A stretch of 64,000 bases of DNA from an uncultured Eubacteriales bacterium (GTDB lineage: Bacteria; Bacillota; Clostridia; Christensenellales; Aristaeellaceae), in NCBI GenBank assembly GCA_902801165.1, contig CADCHI010000008.1, positions 1 through 64,000 of the forward strand, read 5' to 3'. Positions within the stretch are counted from its first letter, which is position 1. Each line of letters starts with the position of its first letter. The position numbers and the translations under genes were made by a program. This document shows positions 53,727-62,560 of this stretch, one piece after another. The notes under the pieces were generated by a model. It saw only the letters and a program-made list of their open reading frames with translations, made no database searches and was not told the DNA's origin.

Positions 53727-55073
53727 ATGAAGCACGCTGTGATGATGGCTCTGCTCGCCCTGCTGGCGCTGGCCCTGGCCGGATGCGCGGGCGGAAGGCA
53801 GGCGGCGGACGACGCCGCTTCGACGGCTGTGCCGGAGGCGGCTGTGACCGCCGCGCCGGAGGAAGCGGGGGAGGACCCTGCCGTGGAGACCGCGCAGCCG
53901 ACCGGGGACGTCCCGATCGGGGAAGCGGAGGGGGTGGACGCCTTGATGAGCGACGCGGCGGTGCAGCTGCTGGCGGTGAACGTGGGCAAGGGCGACGCGC
54001 TGATCCTGAGGGTGGGGGAATACCTGTGCCTGATCGACACCGGCAAGCCCTGGGTCATGGGCCGTGTCAGCCGCGCGCTGGAAATGATGTCGGCGGGCGG
54101 CGAGCTTCGGCTGGACGCGGTATTCATCACCCACACCGACGAGGACCACACCGGCGGCCTCACCTGGCTGACCGGGGGCGGCGGCGAGATGCCGCAGATC
54201 GAGGTGGAGAACTGGTGCGCCTCCGCCATGTACACCGGCGTGAAGGCGGACAAGCACCCCGTGGCAAAGGCCGCGACGGCCCTGGGCGCGGAGGTGCGCT
54301 GGCTCCGGCGGGGCGACGAGATCCCGCTGGGGGACACCGGCGCGGTGCTGAAGGTGCTGGCCCCGGTGTCGCTGTACAAGGACAAGGACGACAACAACTC
54401 CCTGGTGATGCTGCTGGAGAGCCCCGAGGGCAAAATGCTGCTCACCGGGGACATGGAGCTGCCGGAGGAGGCGGAGCTGCTGGGCTACGGCGACGACCTG
54501 TCCTGCGCGGTGCTGAAGGTGCCCAATCACGGCGACGACGACACCACCAGCGAGGCCTTTGCCCGGGCGGCGGGCGCGCAGCTGGCGGTGATCTCCACCG
54601 ACAGCCAGGAGAAGCCCGGGACCCCGGATATCGACGTGGTCGGCCGCCTGGAGGCGGCGGGCAGCCGGGTCGTGGTGACCCAGGACAGCGGCCTTGGCCT
54701 GCTGGTCACGCTGTCCGGCGGCGTCGCCTCGGTTCGGGACGTGCCCTTCGGCGCGCCGGCGGTCTCAGGCGTGTACATCGCGGAGGTGGACGCCTCCGAC
54801 GACCGGATCGTGCTGGGCTGCAGCGGCGGCGAGGCCGTCGACCTGGCCGGCTGCTACCTCTACTCCGACCGGGGGGACGAGATGTACGCCTTCCCGTCCC
54901 ACGGCGCGGTGCTCGAGCCGGGCAAATACCTGACCGTGGGCACCAACTCCACCGACGGGGACTTCGATCTGCTCTGGGACGACAAGAAGGTCGTCAACAA
55001 GAAGAAGACCGACGTGTTCTCCCTCTACGACAGCTGGGGACGGCTGATCGACCGCCGGGACAACGGCCTGTGA
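53727..55073 (+). CDS. MBL-fold lipoprotein with C-terminal lamin-tail-like domain
   Basis: 448 residues. Lipobox ALAGC near 20, an Ala/Glu/Thr-rich linker, then a ComEC-type metallo-beta-lactamase domain (about 75-325): NVGKGDALILRVGEYLCLIDTG, THTDEDHTGGL (HxDxDH metal site), NNSLVMLLE and LLTGDMELPEE. A beta-sandwich C-terminus (VYIAEVDASDDRIVLGCSG to DSWGRLIDRR) resembles lamin-tail domains seen in secreted nucleases. It may be a surface nuclease or phosphodiesterase. The ATG at 53727 follows CGGAGGTG. Confidence 0.88.
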   Translation: MKHAVMMALLALLALALAGCAGGRQAADDAASTAVPEAAVTAAPEEAGEDPAVETAQPTGDVPIGEAEGVDALMSDAAVQLLAVNVGKGDALILRVGEYLCLIDTGKPWVMGRVSRALEMMSAGGELRLDAVFITHTDEDHTGGLTWLTGGGGEMPQIEVENWCASAMYTGVKADKHPVAKAATALGAEVRWLRRGDEIPLGDTGAVLKVLAPVSLYKDKDDNNSLVMLLESPEGKMLLTGDMELPEEAELLGYGDDLSCAVLKVPNHGDDDTTSEAFARAAGAQLAVISTDSQEKPGTPDIDVVGRLEAAGSRVVVTQDSGLGLLVTLSGGVASVRDVPFGAPAVSGVYIAEVDASDDRIVLGCSGGEAVDLAGCYLYSDRGDEMYAFPSHGAVLEPGKYLTVGTNSTDGDFDLLWDDKKVVNKKKTDVFSLYDSWGRLIDRRDNGL

Positions 55074-55189
55074 AGCCCATGGCGGCATTCCGGGGAGGAG
55101 CGACACCCGCCCGCAAATCCAAAAATGTGGCCCGCGATTGACGGCCAACGGGCTTTTGCGTTATCAAATTGCGACTTTGCGCCAAACAA

Positions 55190-55220
55190 ACTCCGCGTAT
55201 GTTATAATGATACGCGGAGT
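55190..55220 (+). promoter_or_regulatory. Extended -10 promoter inside a perfect inverted repeat
   Basis: ACTCCGCGTAT (55190-55200) and ATACGCGGAGT (55210-55220) flank TGTTATAATG, with TATAAT at 55203-55208. The palindrome may be an operator of the downstream gene, or double as terminator of the upstream gene (a T-run follows). Confidence 0.7.
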
Positions 55221-55254
55221 TTTATCTGTATGACCATCACAAGGGGTGAACGAC

Positions 55255-56787
55255 ATGGCCTTGTTGCGCATAGGCGGTTTGAATTCGGGGAAGCGGCGCG
55301 AGGAACTGCTCTCCAACTATGAGGGCGAGGAGCCCTACATGCCCGGCGGATATGAGACGCCCTACGACGGGGATGACCCCTATATGCCGGAGGGCTATGA
55401 GTCGTCCTATGACGACGACCCGTATGAGGACGATTACGACGACGACTACGGCTACGAGGACGACTACGAGGGCGGCAGCCGCTACGACGACGATTACGGC
55501 TATGACGAGGCCTACGGCTACGACGAGGACGGCTATCCCTACGACGAGGAGTACGACCGGGAGCCCTACTATGGCGACACGGAGTATGTCGGCGAGCCGG
55601 AGTATCCCGACGGGGCCCTGGGAAGCGCCCTGCGCTACATGGATGAAAACGACTGGGTGACCTGGTTGCTGCTGTTCCTGCTGCCCCCGGTGGGCATCTG
55701 GCTGCTGTGGCGCAGGCGGCGCTACAGCCAGAGCACCAACGCGGCCCTGACGGTGATCTCCCTGCTGTGGGTGGCCATACTGCTGGTGCTGCTGGTGGTG
55801 CGGCCCTTCCGGCCCCGCAGCGATACCACCATCACGCCCCAGCCCGTGGGGGCGGCCGCGGCCACCGAGGCCCCCGCGGAGGAGGAAGAGGCCCCCGTCG
55901 AGGAGGAGCCCGCCGCCGAGGTGGCTTCGCTGCTGACCAGCGAGGAGGTGGACGAGGCCAACGCGGTGTATGTAATCGCGGATGCGCCTTACTATCACCA
56001 GCAGGAGAGCTGCTCGTCCATTCCCGCCAACAGCACGGTGATCAAGACCTCCCGGAATGCCGCCATCGACAACAACCTGATGGCCTGCCCCTACTGCCTG
56101 GCCAGCCAGTACAGCGATGGCACCTGGGACCTGGTGTTCGTCAACGCCTCCACCGAGGACCGCAGCGGCCTGCAGGTCTACTGCTCGTCCTACAACAGCT
56201 ACTTCCACACCAAGGAGGATTGCAGCGACATCGGCGGCACCGCCCACCAGGTGGGCTTGAAGGACGCCCTGCTGATGGGCCGCACGGCCTGCCCGACCTG
56301 CTGCCCCGACGCGGCCAAGGACGTGTTCTGCACGGTGGACGGCACCTATTACCACGTGGACGACGAGTGCTCCGGCATGCGCAACGCCAGCCATGTGACC
56401 TACGCCGAGGCGCGGGTGCTGGGCAAGAAGCGCTGCCCCACCTGCATCGGCGGCGAGGACGAGACCGAGCAGGCGGCGGTCTCCGGCTACTACGTCTACG
56501 CCACGCCCAAGGGCACCTACTACCACGTGAATCCCACCTGCTCCGGCATGAAGGACGCCGAACAGGTGCTGCTGTCGGACATGCTCCGCAGCAACCGCCC
56601 GCCCTGCCCGGTGTGCTGCGCCAACGCGGAGATGACCGTGTTCGCCGAGACCGGCAACCCCTACTACCACTCCTACGCCACCTGCTCCGGCATGACCAAC
56701 GCTACCCCCGGCATACTGGTGAACGCCCTGGCGGCAGGGCTGACCCAGTGCCCCGAGTGCTGGACGCAGGGAACGGCGGAGAACTGA
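55255..56787 (+). CDS. Membrane protein with acidic Tyr/Asp-rich tail and five H-x4-C...CPxC motifs
   Basis: 510 residues. Residues 15-125 are an extreme Asp/Tyr/Glu/Gly-rich region. Two transmembrane helices (about 134-152 and 162-182) and an Ala/Glu linker follow, then five repeats each with YYH-x4-C, about 25 residues, CPxC (starting near 243, 315, 362, 419, 467; for example GTYYHVDDECSGM...RCPTC). The motif resembles Ada-like/zinc-binding YHxxxC...PCxxC elements, so five zinc sites are plausible. No catalytic domain is seen and I do not recognise the whole protein. The ATG at 55255 follows AAGGGGTG. Confidence 0.85.
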   Translation: MALLRIGGLNSGKRREELLSNYEGEEPYMPGGYETPYDGDDPYMPEGYESSYDDDPYEDDYDDDYGYEDDYEGGSRYDDDYGYDEAYGYDEDGYPYDEEYDREPYYGDTEYVGEPEYPDGALGSALRYMDENDWVTWLLLFLLPPVGIWLLWRRRRYSQSTNAALTVISLLWVAILLVLLVVRPFRPRSDTTITPQPVGAAAATEAPAEEEEAPVEEEPAAEVASLLTSEEVDEANAVYVIADAPYYHQQESCSSIPANSTVIKTSRNAAIDNNLMACPYCLASQYSDGTWDLVFVNASTEDRSGLQVYCSSYNSYFHTKEDCSDIGGTAHQVGLKDALLMGRTACPTCCPDAAKDVFCTVDGTYYHVDDECSGMRNASHVTYAEARVLGKKRCPTCIGGEDETEQAAVSGYYVYATPKGTYYHVNPTCSGMKDAEQVLLSDMLRSNRPPCPVCCANAEMTVFAETGNPYYHSYATCSGMTNATPGILVNALAAGLTQCPECWTQGTAEN

Positions 56788-56838
56788 CGGACAGCATAAA
56801 CAGGCCTTTCGCGTTTCCGTGAAGAGCCGACAGAAACA

Positions 56839-56876
56839 AAGCCCCGGCCCGGATCATGCGATCCGGGCTGGGGCTT
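56839..56876. terminator. Bidirectional terminator
   Basis: AAGCCCC...GGGGCTT with inner GCCCGGATC/GATCCGGGC and an ATGC loop, between convergent genes. Confidence 0.88.
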
Positions 56877-56892
56877 CTGTATGCGCTTTGAT

Positions 56893-57939
56893 CTACCAGG
56901 TGATGACCTCGCAGCCGTCCTCGGTGATGACCACCAGGTCCTCCACCCGCACGCCGAACTTGCCGGGCAGGTAGATGCCGGGCTCGATGGAGAAGATCAT
57001 GCCGGGGCGGGTGATGGTCTCGCTGACGGAGGAGCAGTCCGGGAACTCGTGCTCGTCCAGGCCGATGCCGTGGCCGGTGCGGTGGGTGAAGTAAGGGCCG
57101 TAGCCGGCGTCCTCGATCACCTTGCGGGCGGCACGGTCGATGTCCTTCATCTTCACGCCGGGGCGGCAGGCGGCGATGCCCGCGCGGTTGGCGGCGGTGA
57201 CGATGTCGTGCACCCGCTTCTGCTCGTCGGAGACCTCGCCGAAGTGCACGGTGCGGGTCATGTCGCTGCAATAGTGCTTCCACAGCAGGCCCACGTCCAT
57301 GATCACGGTGTCGCCCTGCCTCAGGGGCGTGTTGTCGCTGTCGTGATGGGGCTCCGCGCCGTTCTTGCCGAAGCAGATCAGCGGCGTGAAGCTGGGGCCG
57401 GAGGCGCCCAGCTCCAGGGCGATCTTGTTGTAGAGGGACTGGATCTCCTTCTCGGTGACGCCCTCCTTAAGGGCCTGGCCGATGCGGGTGCAGACCTCCA
57501 CGTTCATCCTCGAGCTGGTCCGCATCAGTTCCAGCTCCTCGGCGTCCTTGGTCAGGCGGGCGTCGTCCAGCGGCTGGCTGCCCAGGGCCGGGCGGATGTC
57601 CGGGCGCTGCTGCATCAGCCGGATGGTGAAGTGGCTGGGCCAGGTCTTGTCGATGCCCAGCGCGCCGGGCAGCATGTCCGGGGCCAGCACGGCGATGCAG
57701 TCGTCGGTGTCCTCGTACTCCACCATGGGCACGTCCGTCAGCCCCTGGAGGGCGAACATCTTGTTGGCGTACAGCTTCAGCGTGCCGTCGTCCTTCACGT
57801 GCAGCGCCAGCATGCGCTCGAAGGGCTCGCACCACACGCCGGTGAGGTAGAATACGTTGGCGGGGCTGGTGACGATCAGCTGGTTCAGCCCGCAGGCGTG
57901 CATGTTTTCAATGACCTTTTCGATTCTCTGGGTATTCAT
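56893..57939 (-). CDS. M24-family Xaa-Pro aminopeptidase
   Basis: 348 residues. An N-terminal creatinase-like domain (1-125) is followed by the pita-bread metallopeptidase. IMDVGLLWKHYCSDMTRTV carries two Asp ligands, THRTGHGIGLDEHEFP the His, IFSIEPGIYLPGKFGVRVED the Glu ligands. It removes N-terminal residues before proline. The ATG complementary to 57937-57939 follows GAGGAG. The dCMP deaminase lies 117 nt upstream on the same strand and may be cotranscribed. Confidence 0.93.
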   Translation of the reverse strand: MNTQRIEKVIENMHACGLNQLIVTSPANVFYLTGVWCEPFERMLALHVKDDGTLKLYANKMFALQGLTDVPMVEYEDTDDCIAVLAPDMLPGALGIDKTWPSHFTIRLMQQRPDIRPALGSQPLDDARLTKDAEELELMRTSSRMNVEVCTRIGQALKEGVTEKEIQSLYNKIALELGASGPSFTPLICFGKNGAEPHHDSDNTPLRQGDTVIMDVGLLWKHYCSDMTRTVHFGEVSDEQKRVHDIVTAANRAGIAACRPGVKMKDIDRAARKVIEDAGYGPYFTHRTGHGIGLDEHEFPDCSSVSETITRPGMIFSIEPGIYLPGKFGVRVEDLVVITEDGCEVITW

Positions 57940-58056
57940 GGGCGATTCTCCTCGGTTAGTTTTGTTGAATTCGTGGGCTTGCGAGACCCCCGCGGCGCGG
58001 GGCCGAGGGGGTTCGGAGGCGCAGGCATCCCATCAAGGTGCCCCGGGCCGTCCGGC

Positions 58057-58521
58057 TCAGTCTTCCTTTGCCTCCGGCTGGTAGCGCTCCAGGGCCACGC
58101 CGCCCTCCTTGAGCATCTGCAGCGAGAACTCGTCGGGGTAGCCCTCTTGGTAGACCACGCGGGTGATGCCGGAGTTGACGATCATCTTCGCGCACAGCAC
58201 GCAGGGCTGGTGGGTGCAGTACAGCGTGGCGCCGTCGATGCTGCTGCCCAGCCGCGCCGCCTGGATGATGGCGTTCTGCTCCGCGTGCACGGCGTAGCAG
58301 ATCTCGTGGTGGGTGCCCGAGGCGATGCCCAGCTTTTCCCGCAGGCACTCGCCCCGCTCCACGCAGGTCTTGATGCCCGCTGGCGCGCCGTTGTAGCCCG
58401 TGGTCACGATCCGCTTGTTCTTCACGATCACCGCGCCGATCTTCCGGTTCGGCTTGTAGCAGCTGGCCCACTGGGCGATGACCCCCGCCAGCTCCATGAA
58501 CCGAGCGTCCCACTTGTCCAT
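58057..58521 (-). CDS. dCMP/cytidine deaminase family protein
   Basis: 154 residues. KIGAVIVKNKRIVTTGYNG, VHAEQNAIIQAARLG (H-A-E zinc motif) and THQPCVLCAKMIVNSGI (PCxxC) are characteristic of deoxycytidylate deaminases of the ComEB type. It converts dCMP to dUMP for thymidylate synthesis. The ATG complementary to 58519-58521 follows AAGGAGG; a longer frame is unlikely. In the 117 nt to the M24 gene, no clear terminator is seen. Confidence 0.94.
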   Translation of the reverse strand: MDKWDARFMELAGVIAQWASCYKPNRKIGAVIVKNKRIVTTGYNGAPAGIKTCVERGECLREKLGIASGTHHEICYAVHAEQNAIIQAARLGSSIDGATLYCTHQPCVLCAKMIVNSGITRVVYQEGYPDEFSLQMLKEGGVALERYQPEAKED

Positions 58522-58611
58522 GCGCGTTCCTCCTTCGCGTATCTGTCCCATTACCCTATTATTATAGTGCATCACGACGGGAATTGCAACCGGATATGCC
58601 CCGCGCCGGCG

Positions 58612-59511
58612 TCAGTACTTCTTCCGGCCCACCAGCTTTTTCTGGTAGAGCACGCTGCCGGCGCGGTAGGCCATGGGCGTGACGCCCTTGAGGTGCTTGA
58701 AGCGCTGGATGAAGTGGCTGATGTCACAGAAGCCCAGTTCCTGGGCGATGCGCTCCACGGACCAGCCGGTGGTCTCCAGCAGGTAGCAGGCGTGGCTGAT
58801 CTTGCGGTTCATCACGTACTTCGAGAAGGTGACACCGGTGGTCCGGGAGAACAGGCTGGAGAAGTAGGCCGGGTGGTAGCCGAACACCTGGGAGATCTCC
58901 GTCAGCGTCAGCCGGTGATCGATGTTCTCGTCGATGTATTTCAGGATCTCGTGGTTCACGGAGCGCCCGCTGGCCTCCACGTCCACCTGCTTGCACAGCG
59001 TGATCAGCGTGTTGTACAGCAGCAGGCTGATGGCGGGGCCGTCCTGCCGGGGCTGGTAGAGTATGGAGGTCAGCAGGTTGACCACGTCGGTGAACACCGG
59101 ACCGTCGTATATGGGCCCGCCCATATCCAGTATGTGGGAGGTCAGCTGGGCGCTGTTCCCGCCGGCGTACTCCACCCACACCACGCCCATCGGGTCCCGC
59201 GGGTCGGAGGAGTACATGTGCCCCTCGTTGCTGGTCAGCACGAAGGCCTGCCGGGCGTGCACGGCGTGGGTATGCCCCCGGGTGGAGACCGAGCCCTGGC
59301 CGTGGAGCACGCAGTGGATCATGCTGTAGGGGTAGGTGTCGTCCCGGGTGATGAGGAAGTCCGAGGGCGTCTGCATGGCGATGCCCGCCCGGTTGACCTG
59401 AATGTACAGGTTGTTCGGGTCGATCTCCTGTGGCGCGATGTAAAAAAACTCATGGGGACAGGTGCCCACGATGTTGTTCTGCAGGTCGTCCGCATAGTAG
59501 TTCTTCCGCAC
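58612..59511 (-). CDS. AraC-family transcriptional regulator
   Basis: 299 residues. The N-terminal cupin-like sensor region (FVLTSNEGHMYSSDPRDPMGVVWVEYAGG) is followed by two helix-turn-helix motifs (about 200-295): LTLTEISQVFGYHPAYFSSLFSRTTGVTFSKYV and VERIAQELGFCDISHFIQRFKHLKGVTPMAYR. The start is a GTG (complement of 59509-59511) after GGAGG at about 12 nt. It is divergent from the ABC sugar importer and most likely controls it. Confidence 0.91.
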   Translation of the reverse strand: MRKNYYADDLQNNIVGTCPHEFFYIAPQEIDPNNLYIQVNRAGIAMQTPSDFLITRDDTYPYSMIHCVLHGQGSVSTRGHTHAVHARQAFVLTSNEGHMYSSDPRDPMGVVWVEYAGGNSAQLTSHILDMGGPIYDGPVFTDVVNLLTSILYQPRQDGPAISLLLYNTLITLCKQVDVEASGRSVNHEILKYIDENIDHRLTLTEISQVFGYHPAYFSSLFSRTTGVTFSKYVMNRKISHACYLLETTGWSVERIAQELGFCDISHFIQRFKHLKGVTPMAYRAGSVLYQKKLVGRKKY

Positions 59512-59900
59512 GCCGCGCCACCTCCGGCATCAAAAATATACATATTCGCCCTTTTCACGCCGCCGGGCCCCGGCAGATCCCTGGGGGAGCCGGCGGTGTT
59601 TCTTAACCTTGCCCGGGACAAAAATCGTGAGATTTGAGAATTCAGACCGGCGAATTGCGCAAATATCGCAGATTATTGAAATTAAGTTGCATACTACAAA
59701 CTTAGCGGGAAATTGCCGGTGGAATTCCCAACACCTTAAAATTATACAGTTTCATCTTAGAAATGTCTATAGTATTTTCAGATCTTGTTTGCTATCATTG
59801 GGTTAAGGATTTAATAATGTGTGGGCGATTCGGCCTGCGCGCGGACGAGATGATTTCCGCCGAGAGCGGAGATTATATAAAAGTTAGGAGGAAACAAACC
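59512..59900. other. Regulator-importer intergenic region
   Basis: 389 bp, AT-rich in the centre, between the divergent AraC gene and the binding-protein gene. No gene is seen. AraC sites are expected here but no direct repeat pair was convincing; a TCCGC/GCGGA hairpin lies just before the ribosome binding site AGGAGG. Confidence 0.5.
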
Positions 59901-60902
59901 ATGAAGAAAATCATCGCAGCAGTTCTGGCCATCATGATGATCCTGTCGCTGGTTGCCGCCGTCGCCGAGGGCACCCCGAGGATCGCCTACGTGCCGAAGG
60001 TCATCGGCCAGCCCTGGTGGGATCACGTGCAGCAGGGCGTTGAGCAGTGGGCCGCGGACAACGGCATCGACGTCATCTACAAGGGCGGCACCACCGTGGA
60101 CGCCGCGGAGCAGGTCCAGATCATGACCGACCTGGTGAACCAGGGCATCGACATCCTGTGCTTCTCCCCCAACGATCCCGACGCCTGCGAGGAGATCTGC
60201 AAGCAGGCCCGCGAGAAGGGCATCATCGTCATCGCCACCGAGGCCTCCGGCATGGAGAACGTGGACTATGACATCGAGGCCTTCGACGAGGCCGGCCTGG
60301 GCGCCTTCCTGATGGACGAGCTGGCCGCTCAGATGGGCGAAGAGGGCGAGTACATCACCATGGTCGGCTCCATGACCATGGAGTCCCAGAACAACTGGGC
60401 CGACGCCGCCGTGGCCCGCGCCGAGGAAGCCTATCCGAACCTGGTGCTGGTGGACGACAAGCGCGTTGAGGACAACTCCGACGCTCAGGAAGCCTACAAC
60501 CTGACCATGCAGCTGAAGGAGAAGTATCCGAACCTGAAGGGCATTCTGGGCACCGGCTCCTTCGACGCTCCCGGCGCTGCCCGCGCCATCGAGGAAATGG
60601 GCCTGACCGGCCAGATGTTCGCCATCTCCGTGGCCATGCCCGCCGAGGTCTCCGACTACCTGATCAGCGGCACCCTGAAGTCCGTCGCCCTGTGGGACGC
60701 TTCCGTCACCGCGAAGGTCCAGCTGAACTGCGCCATGGCGCTGTTCAACGGCCAGGCCGAGAAGATCGAGGAAGGCACCGACCTGCTCGAGGAAGGCTAT
60801 CACTCCGTGCACATCGCCGACAACGGCAAGGGCAAGGATTTCATCTATGGCGACGGCTACCTGGCGGTCACCGTGGACAACTGGGAGTCCTTCGGCTTCT
60901 AA
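59901..60902 (+). CDS. ABC transporter sugar or AI-2-type substrate-binding protein
   Basis: 333 residues of the RbsB/LsrB/RhaS superfamily. Signal peptide MKKIIAAVLAIMMILSLVAAVAEG, then RIAYVPKVIGQPWWDHVQQGVEQWAADNG, IDILCFSPNDPDACEEI and GILGTGSFDAPGAARAIEEMG. It captures a sugar or AI-2-like ligand; the closest pattern is rhamnose/AI-2 binding proteins. There is no lipobox cysteine, unusual for a single-membrane bacterium. The ATG at 59901 follows TTAGGAGG. Confidence 0.93.
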   Translation: MKKIIAAVLAIMMILSLVAAVAEGTPRIAYVPKVIGQPWWDHVQQGVEQWAADNGIDVIYKGGTTVDAAEQVQIMTDLVNQGIDILCFSPNDPDACEEICKQAREKGIIVIATEASGMENVDYDIEAFDEAGLGAFLMDELAAQMGEEGEYITMVGSMTMESQNNWADAAVARAEEAYPNLVLVDDKRVEDNSDAQEAYNLTMQLKEKYPNLKGILGTGSFDAPGAARAIEEMGLTGQMFAISVAMPAEVSDYLISGTLKSVALWDASVTAKVQLNCAMALFNGQAEKIEEGTDLLEEGYHSVHIADNGKGKDFIYGDGYLAVTVDNWESFGF

Positions 60903-60937
60903 TTCGAATATTACAAGCCTCGAATCCCGAAACCGAG

Positions 60938-60963
60938 CGAGGCAGGGAAGTTTCCCTGCCTCG
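60938..60963 (+). other. Hairpin after the binding-protein gene
   Basis: CGAGGCAGGGAA/TTCCCTGCCTCG, a perfect 12-bp stem, then TTC. Such hairpins often stabilise the binding-protein mRNA and reduce read-through to the transporter genes. Confidence 0.75.
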
Positions 60964-61063
60964 TTCACGTAACTAATCCAATGTGAACGCTGATGGGGTC
61001 GCGGCGCGCCGCGCCGGGACGCCATCAGCGGTTACGAAACTACAAGCAAGGAGCAATGCAGCC

Positions 61064-62548
61064 ATGTCCGAATACCTGCTTCAAATGACCGGGATTGACA
61101 AGCGCTTTGGCGGCGTGCACGCGCTGGACAACGTCAATTTCGCGGTCAGGCCCGGCAAGGTCATGTGCCTGGCCGGCGAAAACGGGTGCGGCAAGTCGAC
61201 CCTGGTGAAGATCATCTCCGGCGTGTATACCCGCGACGCCGGCGAGATCACCTTCGAGGGCCAGCCCATCCACCACATCACCCCCGCCGAGGCCACCCGC
61301 CTGGGCATACAGGTCATCTATCAGGACCTGTCCATCTTCCCGAACCTGACGGTCATGGAAAACCTGGCCATCAACAGCGAGATCACCGCGGGCCGGAAGA
61401 TCGTCAACCGGAAGCGTTGGGAGCAGACGGCCCGGGAGGCCCTCTCCAAGATCGGCTACGACATCGACCTGTACGCCAAGATGGGCGACCTCTCCGTGGC
61501 GGACAAGCAGCTGGTGGCCATCTGCCGCGCGCTGCTGTTCAACGCCAAGCTGATCATCATGGACGAGCCCACCACGGCCCTGACCAAGAAGGAGGTCGAC
61601 GCGCTGTTCAAGACGGTGCGCCAGCTGCGGGATTCCGGCATCGCCATCATGTTCATCAGCCACAAGACGGAGGAGATCTTCGAGATCTCCGACGACGTGT
61701 GCATCATGCGCAACGGCAAAAACGTGTACTCCGGCGAGACGAAGGATTTGACCAAGCGCGACTTCACCTTCTACATGACCGGCCGCGAGCTGGTGGACGA
61801 CTACTTCGTGCCTACCAACATCTCCGAAAAGCCCGTGCTGCAGGTGGAGCATTTGACCTGGAAGGGCAAGTACGAGGACGTCAGCTTCGACCTGCGCAAG
61901 GGCGAGATCCTGGGCATCACCGGCCTGCTGGGCTCCGGCCGCACGGAGCTGGCCCTGAGCCTGTTCGGCCTGGGGAAGGTGGACGGCGGCACCATCGCGC
62001 TGAACGGGAAGCCGGTGAAGATCACCTCGCCGATCCAGGCCCAGAAGCTGCGCATCGGCTACGTGCCGGAGGACCGGCTGACCGAGGGCCTGTGCCTCAG
62101 GCAGCCCATCGCCGACAACATCATGCTGTCGTCGCTGAAGCAGCTGACCCGGGCGCTGGGCACCATCCGCCACGACGAGCTGTTCGACAAGTCCAACGAG
62201 TGGGTGAGCAAGTTCTCCATCGCCACCGACGACGCCCACAAGCACGCCTCCACCCTCTCCGGCGGCAACCAGCAGAAGATCGTGCTGTCCAAGTGGCTGA
62301 ACAACGACCTGGACGTGTTGATCCTCAACGGCCCCACCGTGGGCGTGGACATCGGCGCCAAGCAGGACATCCACGCGCTGGTGCATGAGCTGGCGAACCA
62401 GGGTCTGGCGGTCATCATCATCTCCGACGACCTGGCGGAGGTGGTGGTCAACTGCAACCGGGTGATCGTCATGAAGGACGGCCGGCTGGTGGGCGAGATG
62501 ACCGGCGACAGGATCACCGAGGACAACATCCTCGATATCATTCGATAA
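61064..62548 (+). CDS. Sugar ABC transporter ATP-binding protein (double ATPase)
   Basis: 494 residues with two nucleotide-binding domains as in RbsA/MglA. First: GENGCGKST, LSVADKQLVAICRALLFNAKLIIMDEPTTAL. Second: degenerate GLLGSGRTE and TLSGGNQQKIVLSKWLNNDLDVLILNGPTVGVDIGAKQ. It energises the paired permeases downstream. The ATG at 61064 follows AAGGAG; the frame is open for 27 further codons without a better start. Confidence 0.96.
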   Translation: MSEYLLQMTGIDKRFGGVHALDNVNFAVRPGKVMCLAGENGCGKSTLVKIISGVYTRDAGEITFEGQPIHHITPAEATRLGIQVIYQDLSIFPNLTVMENLAINSEITAGRKIVNRKRWEQTAREALSKIGYDIDLYAKMGDLSVADKQLVAICRALLFNAKLIIMDEPTTALTKKEVDALFKTVRQLRDSGIAIMFISHKTEEIFEISDDVCIMRNGKNVYSGETKDLTKRDFTFYMTGRELVDDYFVPTNISEKPVLQVEHLTWKGKYEDVSFDLRKGEILGITGLLGSGRTELALSLFGLGKVDGGTIALNGKPVKITSPIQAQKLRIGYVPEDRLTEGLCLRQPIADNIMLSSLKQLTRALGTIRHDELFDKSNEWVSKFSIATDDAHKHASTLSGGNQQKIVLSKWLNNDLDVLILNGPTVGVDIGAKQDIHALVHELANQGLAVIIISDDLAEVVVNCNRVIVMKDGRLVGEMTGDRITEDNILDIIR

Positions 62549-62560
62549 GGAGGCGCGGAC

